Shown in pieces: positions 31,103 to 35,059 of a DNA stretch of 35,059 nucleotides (position 1 is the stretch's first letter; each line of letters opens with the position of its first letter). This DNA comes from Bryobacteraceae bacterium (GTDB lineage Bacteria > Acidobacteriota > Terriglobia > Bryobacterales > Bryobacteraceae), in contig JASHNT010000060.1 in the NCBI GenBank assembly GCA_030041495.1, positions 1 to 35,059 of the forward strand, given 5' to 3'. The notes under the pieces are model-generated. The model saw only the letters and a program-made list of their open reading frames with translations, searched no databases and was not told the DNA's origin. Both the position numbers and the translations under genes were made by a program.

Positions 31103-31465
31103 TCAATCCCAGGCTGATCTTGATCGCCGCATCGCCGCAGTATCGACCTGCCCGAGCCGCTTGATCAGACGTTGCCGGTCCACGGTGCGGGCTTGATCGA
31201 GCCGGATGGTTGACATGGCCGCCAGGCCGGCGCGACCGGGCGAGACGACAACCTCGTTCGGATAGGGCGGGGTCGAAACTCGGCTGGTTATCGCAGCCAC
31301 AATCGTCGTCAGGGCATAGCGATTCGTAATGTCATTTTGAATGACTAGGGCCGGACGAGTTTTCTTTATCTCGTGGCCTACCGTCGGGTCGAGCGCCGTG
31401 AGGTAAATTTCCCCGCGCCGGGGGTAGTCCTTGGGATCTGTTCTTCTCTTTCCAGACTCTGCCAT
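31103..31465 (-). CDS. MazF/PemK-family mRNA interferase toxin
   Basis: A 120-residue type II toxin. The fold signature RRGEIYLTALDPTVGHEIKK followed by TRPALVIQND is present, with the conserved Arg-Gly and the Thr-Arg-Pro of the active site. The middle has TTIVAAITS and the C-terminus has STIRLDQARTVDRQRLIKRLG, both family-typical. Such toxins cut mRNA at short sequences. ATG 31465 has AGGA 4 nt upstream and is the only usable start. It lies inside the antitoxin gene in another frame, an 88-nt overlap. Nothing looks damaged, so the toxin is probably active. Confidence 0.92.
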   Translation of the reverse strand: MAESGKRRTDPKDYPRRGEIYLTALDPTVGHEIKKTRPALVIQNDITNRYALTTIVAAITSRVSTPPYPNEVVVSPGRAGLAAMSTIRLDQARTVDRQRLIKRLGQVDTAAMRRSRSAWD

Positions 31466-31695
31466 GCTTCCTGCTCCGCTGGGAACCACTCTTCTGCGAT
31501 CTCCAGGTCCAGCTCGGTGTTCGCCAGAGCCCCCTTCTTGAGGCATTCACGCAGTTGCTCCGCCGCACGAGTCCGCACATAGTGATGCACGGCCCGCGAG
31601 ATGAAGCGGCTGCGCTCGCCCTTGGGTGCTAGGCGGTCCAGAATCCGGACGGTCGCATCCGGACGCAGAATGTTCAATCGCCTGCTCATAGCCAT
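31378..31695 (-). CDS. MazE-like ribbon-helix-helix antitoxin
   Basis: A 105-residue protein upstream of the toxin. The N-terminus (MSRRLNILRPDATVRILDRLAPKGERSRFISRAVHHYV) is a ribbon-helix-helix DNA-binding region, and the acidic middle (ALANTELDLEIAEEWFPAEQ, EAWQSLEREEQ) is the likely toxin-binding segment. The last part, about 28 residues including PGAGKFTSRRSTRR, is encoded by the overlap with the toxin gene and is basic, unlike an antitoxin tail. It may be a late extension from a lost stop codon. The start is ATG 31695, or the in-frame ATG two codons later. A 19-bp inverted repeat lies 4 bp upstream. Confidence 0.82.
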   Translation of the reverse strand: MAMSRRLNILRPDATVRILDRLAPKGERSRFISRAVHHYVRTRAAEQLRECLKKGALANTELDLEIAEEWFPAEQEAWQSLEREEQIPRTTPGAGKFTSRRSTRR

Positions 31696-31699
31696 AGGT

Positions 31700-31718
31700 T
31701 ACACACTGTTCGTGTGTA
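31700..31718 (-). promoter_or_regulatory. putative autoregulatory operator of the toxin-antitoxin operon
   Basis: TACACAC-TGTTC-GTGTGTA is a perfect 7-bp inverted repeat around 5 bp, 4 bp before the antitoxin ATG at 31695. Ribbon-helix-helix antitoxins normally bind such repeats at their own promoter. The -35/-10 elements are not resolved. Confidence 0.6.
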
Positions 31719-31754
31719 CTTCAGTGCGCCGCAGATGGAGCCTCCAGGCGCGTG

Positions 31755-33773
31755 TCACTTCCCGGTGAGGACCGGGCTGGCCTCGGCTTGGGCGATGAGT
31801 TTGTCCGCATCCTCACGCAGCAGGAATCGCTCGGTCACCAGCTTCTCCGCGGCCGACTTGACCGCCGCGACGTAACCGTCGTGGTTCTTGTAACGCTCCT
31901 CCAGCGACAGCCTGGAGTCGCCTGTCCTCGTTCGCTCGGCTTTGGTCTCGGCGAAAGGAATGTAGCCGCCGTTCAGCCCGCAGATCTGCCCCTGGTCGAA
32001 ACCGCGCGCGGTGACATTCCAACCTAAATATGTTCCCAGCGGGGCTTGCCGCAATACCGACGGCACCCCTCCCACGTCCGACCCGTCCGCGTTGACCCTC
32101 GGAACCAGCAGCGTGATGTTCTGCTTGACCCGCGGCGGCTCGATCGAGATCACTCCGGAGAGATCGTTGTAATGGAAGCCGGGGCCGAAATCGTAATCCG
32201 GCAGCGAATTGATCACCGGCTCGGGAGCGCCTGGAATTTTTGGAAACCCCATTGCCGCTGGCGTGGGCTTCACCAATTCCCCGGCCGCGAGGCGTGGATA
32301 TTGGCTCGCAGGCGGCTCCGTTCCCTGCGTCACCCACTCCGTCAAATCCACCATCAGTGCGCGCAGCGTATCGGATTCCGGATTCGGATTCGCCGCCAGC
32401 ACACAGCCATTGGGAGGATTCGCAGCCGCCGCGTTGAACCCTCCCCGCCCGCCTCCATGCGTTGTTCCCGGCGAAAAATAGCGCCGGACGTTAGCGGGCA
32501 GCGCAATATCCGCCTTCGCATCCGTGCCGACCAGATTCGGCGACATCCGCAAATCCCAAAATTCGGATCCGCCGAAGGTCTCAAAAATCTTCGGGCACGT
32601 CTTAGTGGCAGAGCAGCGGTCGAGCAGGCTCGCCGTCTGGCGGCCGCGCGTTTTGTCCGCGTATTTGCTCCACCACAGCACCGCATCGCTGCCCGGCTCA
32701 TCCGGATTCGCTGCTCCGCTCGCGTTCGCGAAGCGGAAATTCATCGCCAGTTGCCGTCCCGCGATGTTCGCATTCGCTCCGTCCCACACGATTCTGCCGG
32801 CTTCGTCCTGATTGAATCCCAGATGGATGAAGCTACGGATGAAATTGCCGGATTGCGAATTGCCCTGACTGATCGCCCACTTCACTTGGCCGGCGATGGG
32901 ATTCGCGTTCCCTGCGTCGTCCTTTTCCGCGTAGCGCAAGAACGAATTCAGATCGCGCGTTGCCGCGTAGCCGATGCCCAGCACCAGCGGATCCTTGGCC
33001 GTGAACACCAGCTCATAGAGGTATTTCGGATCGAATCCGCCTTTGACGCAAATCTTCGACGCATCGGGCGTTCCCGGAAACGGCGTGGATGCGCAGTCGG
33101 CGAATGCCCATTCGCTCGCGGGAATCGGCACGGGCTTCGCTTCTTCCGACGCCAGCGTCGCCAGGGATGCCATGCTCGTACTCAGGCTCACCGGACGTTG
33201 ATAGGTCAACCCGCCTCCGATCGCCGCCGTCAGCGCGAGGGTCGTCGTGTTCGCCGGCATATTCATGAAGCGCGCCAACACCGGACCCGTCATCCGCGGG
33301 CTTCCTCCACTATTGGCGGCATTCTCCGCCACGGGAACGTTCAGCGTCTGCGAATTCGCGTTAGGAAGAAGGTCGCCCTGCCATCCGCTGACCACGCTGA
33401 GCTGCCCCTCCGCCGACCCAGCCGTGTTACCCCTGCCCCGATTTACTACGCTATATAGCAGCACGTGATTCGATTTCGCCGCATCCACTGGCATCGAGAT
33501 TGCGAACGTCCCCGAATACTCCACCATCCCGTGCGAGTTCTTTGGCGCGAATTGGAGATCCGTGATGATCGCGTTGTGCGGGTCCTTCGGGTCCAGCTCG
33601 CCGTAGAAGCGCCCGCGGAGCGTTTCATACGTCCCGGCTCGGCCGAACGTCTGCCCGTTGAACGCGGGCGATTCCTTCTGCTCGATCACGATGCGCGTGA
33701 TTCGCGCGTCAAGCGTCGCGCTGGCAAGCAGCATTGCGATTGCCGCCGTAAACGCAGTGGAAGCTGCCTTCAT
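31755..33773 (-). CDS. secreted alpha/beta-hydrolase-domain protein
   Basis: A 672-residue protein with a signal peptide (about 1-23, FTAAIAMLLASATLDA). It matches the large alpha/beta hydrolase domain family I know as PF20091. Features are ITRIVIEQKESPAFNGQTFG near the N-terminus, LLYSVVNRGRGN, and the nucleophile segment WAISQGNSQSGNFIRSFI with Ser306 as the likely nucleophile. RYFSPGTTHGG may hold the catalytic His. An extra C-terminal region (about 500-672) contains PRVNADGSDVGGVPSVL and YKNHDGYVAAVKSAAEKLV. Substrate unknown; secreted members are usually annotated as esterases or hydrolases without proof. It starts 118 bp from the divergent small secreted protein. Confidence 0.85.
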   Translation of the reverse strand: MKAASTAFTAAIAMLLASATLDARITRIVIEQKESPAFNGQTFGRAGTYETLRGRFYGELDPKDPHNAIITDLQFAPKNSHGMVEYSGTFAISMPVDAAKSNHVLLYSVVNRGRGNTAGSAEGQLSVVSGWQGDLLPNANSQTLNVPVAENAANSGGSPRMTGPVLARFMNMPANTTTLALTAAIGGGLTYQRPVSLSTSMASLATLASEEAKPVPIPASEWAFADCASTPFPGTPDASKICVKGGFDPKYLYELVFTAKDPLVLGIGYAATRDLNSFLRYAEKDDAGNANPIAGQVKWAISQGNSQSGNFIRSFIHLGFNQDEAGRIVWDGANANIAGRQLAMNFRFANASGAANPDEPGSDAVLWWSKYADKTRGRQTASLLDRCSATKTCPKIFETFGGSEFWDLRMSPNLVGTDAKADIALPANVRRYFSPGTTHGGGRGGFNAAAANPPNGCVLAANPNPESDTLRALMVDLTEWVTQGTEPPASQYPRLAAGELVKPTPAAMGFPKIPGAPEPVINSLPDYDFGPGFHYNDLSGVISIEPPRVKQNITLLVPRVNADGSDVGGVPSVLRQAPLGTYLGWNVTARGFDQGQICGLNGGYIPFAETKAERTRTGDSRLSLEERYKNHDGYVAAVKSAAEKLVTERFLLREDADKLIAQAEASPVLTGK

Positions 33774-33781
33774 GTCCGGTC

Positions 33782-33787
33782 ATTATA
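33782..33787 (-). promoter_or_regulatory. perfect -10 hexamer close to the hydrolase start
   Basis: TATAAT reads on the minus strand at 33787-33782, only 8 bp upstream of the ATG at 33773. The transcription start would be about 2-3 nt before the ATG, giving a nearly leaderless mRNA. There is no good -35, so this may be coincidence. Confidence 0.35.
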
Positions 33788-33891
33788 TCCCCCTGGTTCG
33801 ACGCGTTGCCGTCCTCGTAAAAAGATTCTGAAAAAATGTGTAGTGCCGAGCTCATAGCGCTGTGATAGAGTCAATCGGCAGCGGAGGGGTT

Positions 33892-34584
33892 ATGGGACGG
33901 CTACGCTTTTTGCTCCCGGTTTTCGCGACCCTGCTGGCGGCGGCAGACGCCCCGTCCTGGAGCACCAAACCGATCTCGGAGTGGACCGATGATGACGCGC
34001 GGGAGGTGCTCGACTCCTCGCCATGGGTGAAGTGCGTCACCGTTCAGCAGGTACGCAACCTAAGCCCCGATGAGCGGCGTGAGGGTGGAGACTGGGATGC
34101 CGGCATCGGCCCCGGCGTTGGCCTCGCCGGCACCGGCATTTTGGGTCCCGAGGAACAGGCCGAAGCCCTTGCCCGCGCCCATCAACGCCAAAATTTGGGC
34201 AGCGTTATGGTCCGCTGGGAAAGCTCGCTGGTCGTTCGCTCCGCCCAGAGCAAGCTGGGTCTGCCCAGCGCAGCTCAAAACACCGACGATTACTACGCGA
34301 TCGCCGTCTACGACATCCCCACACCGACGCGTTGGAACACCGCGAATGAGCTGAAGGGCATCGCGTTCCTCCGGCGCGACAAGAAAAAGGATCTTCACCC
34401 GGCGCGTGTCCTGATTGAGCGCCACACCGGCGGCAAGGCCACGGTGGTCTACCTGTTCCGCCGCACTCAGGAGATCACTCGCAAGGACCGCACCCTGCGC
34501 TTCGTCGCCCAGATCGGGCGCCTCTTCGTCTCCCAATTCTTCTTCACCGAGGACATGGTCGTCGACGGGCGCCTGGAACTCTAG
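33892..34584 (+). CDS. small exported protein of unknown function
   Basis: A 230-residue protein. Residues 1-19 are a signal peptide (RLRFLLPVFATLLAAADA). The mature start WSTKPISEWTDDDAREVLDSSPWVK is a pattern I have seen in acidobacterial hypothetical proteins. A Gly-rich segment follows (DWDAGIGPGVGLAGTGILG), then an alpha/beta region containing VMVRWESSLVVRSAQSKL and YYAIAVYDIP. No enzyme motif is visible. ATG 33892 has a strong GGAGGGG site; the frame extends to 33862 but without a better start. It is transcribed away from the hydrolase gene and stands alone on the plus strand. Confidence 0.75.
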   Translation: MGRLRFLLPVFATLLAAADAPSWSTKPISEWTDDDAREVLDSSPWVKCVTVQQVRNLSPDERREGGDWDAGIGPGVGLAGTGILGPEEQAEALARAHQRQNLGSVMVRWESSLVVRSAQSKLGLPSAAQNTDDYYAIAVYDIPTPTRWNTANELKGIAFLRRDKKKDLHPARVLIERHTGGKATVVYLFRRTQEITRKDRTLRFVAQIGRLFVSQFFFTEDMVVDGRLEL

Positions 34585-34591
34585 CGGCCGT

Positions 34592-34609
34592 GGCGGCCTG
34601 TGTGCCGCC
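34592..34609. terminator. hairpin after the small exported protein gene
   Basis: GGCGGC-CTGTGT-GCCGCC is a perfect 6-bp stem with a 6-nt loop, 8 bp after the stop codon at 34584. There is no T-run, so termination is only plausible. The rest of the gap to 34785 shows no other feature that I can support. Confidence 0.4.
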
Positions 34610-34785
34610 CTCTGTGACAACGCCGTGAATTGCAGCCCCAAAGAATGCGATAGTGAATAGAACCAAGTCGTTTCGAGGAGGTCTTCCAGGGAAGCTCGTG
34701 CTCTTACTGCAATGCCGTGTCTCGCGTTGTTGTGGAATGCAGGAAGCTGTTGGTCGCGTCTGCTGTTTGTAACGCCTGAATACGA

Positions 34786-35059
34786 ATGGCACTAGACCCA
34801 TCCCAGACGGCCATCGCCCCGCAGAAGAGCGCCTGCAACGATATTTTCGAGAAGTGCCGCGCCTTCACGCGCCCGCACGATCTGCAGCAGGCCGGCCTGT
34901 ACATGTATTTCGAGACCTTCGGCGACCGCGAAGGGTGCGCCCCCGGCGAAGTTCGTCTGGGCTCGGACGGCAAGAACGTCCTGATGTTCGGGTCGAATGA
35001 CTACCTGGGCCTGATCACCGACCCTCGCGTCACCGAAGCCGCCGCCGGCGCCATCCATA
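34786..35059 (+). CDS. alpha-oxoamine synthase family enzyme, N-terminal fragment
   Basis: The first 91 codons of a gene cut off by the window edge. The product begins MALDPSQTAIAPQK and reaches NVLMFGSNDYLGLI, the hallmark N-terminal segment of alpha-oxoamine synthases (BioF, Kbl, HemA and serine palmitoyltransferase). These PLP enzymes condense an amino acid with an acyl-CoA. The earlier segment HDLQQAGLYMYFETF resembles the serine palmitoyltransferase/CAI-1 synthase-like branch, which is only a guess. The PLP lysine lies beyond the window. The ATG follows 200 bp without a gene and has no strong ribosome site. Confidence 0.85.
   Translation, partial: MALDPSQTAIAPQKSACNDIFEKCRAFTRPHDLQQAGLYMYFETFGDREGCAPGEVRLGSDGKNVLMFGSNDYLGLITDPRVTEAAAGAIH

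Noticed and set aside
32046-33458. 470-codon plus-strand frame opposite the secreted hydrolase
   Set aside because: Arg/His-rich antisense shadow with no recognisable domain; the minus-strand gene has a signal peptide and nucleophile motif.

Overview
The window looks like chromosomal DNA of an acidobacterium, most likely of the Bryobacterales/Solibacteraceae group. The main reason is two domains I associate with Solibacter-type genomes: a TIGR03435-type C-terminal domain fused to an M56/BlaR1 protease (960-2945) and a TIGR03437-type C-terminal domain on a large secreted protein (6724-9063). G+C is high, coding is dense and LpxA marks a Gram-negative envelope. I see no IS element, phage gene, CRISPR array or rRNA. 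The genus assignment is inference.

Layout. 1-3.4 kb (-): a BlaI repressor, the M56-TIGR03435 protease and a membrane protein form one operon behind a BlaI-type operator. 3.4-5.8 kb (-): a small membrane protein, RmlC, RmlB and an ABM-domain protein. 5.8-9.1 kb (+): truA and the secreted TIGR03437 protein, ending at a doubled 33-bp hairpin repeat. 9.1-13.2 kb (-): YihY/BrkB protein, SDR, alpha/beta hydrolase, cytochrome oxidase subunit III and LpxA. 13.3-18.2 kb (+): a CCAEP-tail radical SAM protein, an ATP-grasp enzyme translationally coupled to it, a UDP-glucose/GDP-mannose dehydrogenase, a SirB1-type protein and tRNA-Asp. 18.3-22.1 kb (-): a two-subunit Tat-exported molybdenum hydroxylase, a DUF2103-like protein and a BON-domain protein. 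22.1-22.5 kb (+): a STAS-domain protein. 22.5-31.1 kb: a complete phosphate regulon, porin-pstS-pstC-pstA-pstB-phoU (-), phoR (-) and divergent phoB (+). 31.1-31.7 kb (-): a MazEF-like toxin-antitoxin pair with an 88-nt gene overlap and a putative operator. 31.8-33.8 kb (-): a large secreted alpha/beta-hydrolase-domain protein. 33.9 kb to the end (+): a small exported protein and the start of an alpha-oxoamine synthase.

How the parts fit. The phosphate block is the clearest functional unit: an outer-membrane barrel, periplasmic binding protein, ABC importer and PhoU in one overlapping transcript, controlled by the adjacent PhoR/PhoB pair. Two candidate PhoB promoters share the same geometry (two 7-bp half-sites 4 bp apart, then 10 bp to a -10). 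The best candidate for an undescribed system is the radical SAM/ATP-grasp pair. The radical SAM protein ends in Cys-Cys-Ala-Glu-Pro, the cysteine form of the CUAEP selenoprotein tail, and its stop codon overlaps the ATP-grasp start. A conserved short tail plus an ATP-grasp ligase suggests a dedicated pathway whose product cannot be read from sequence.
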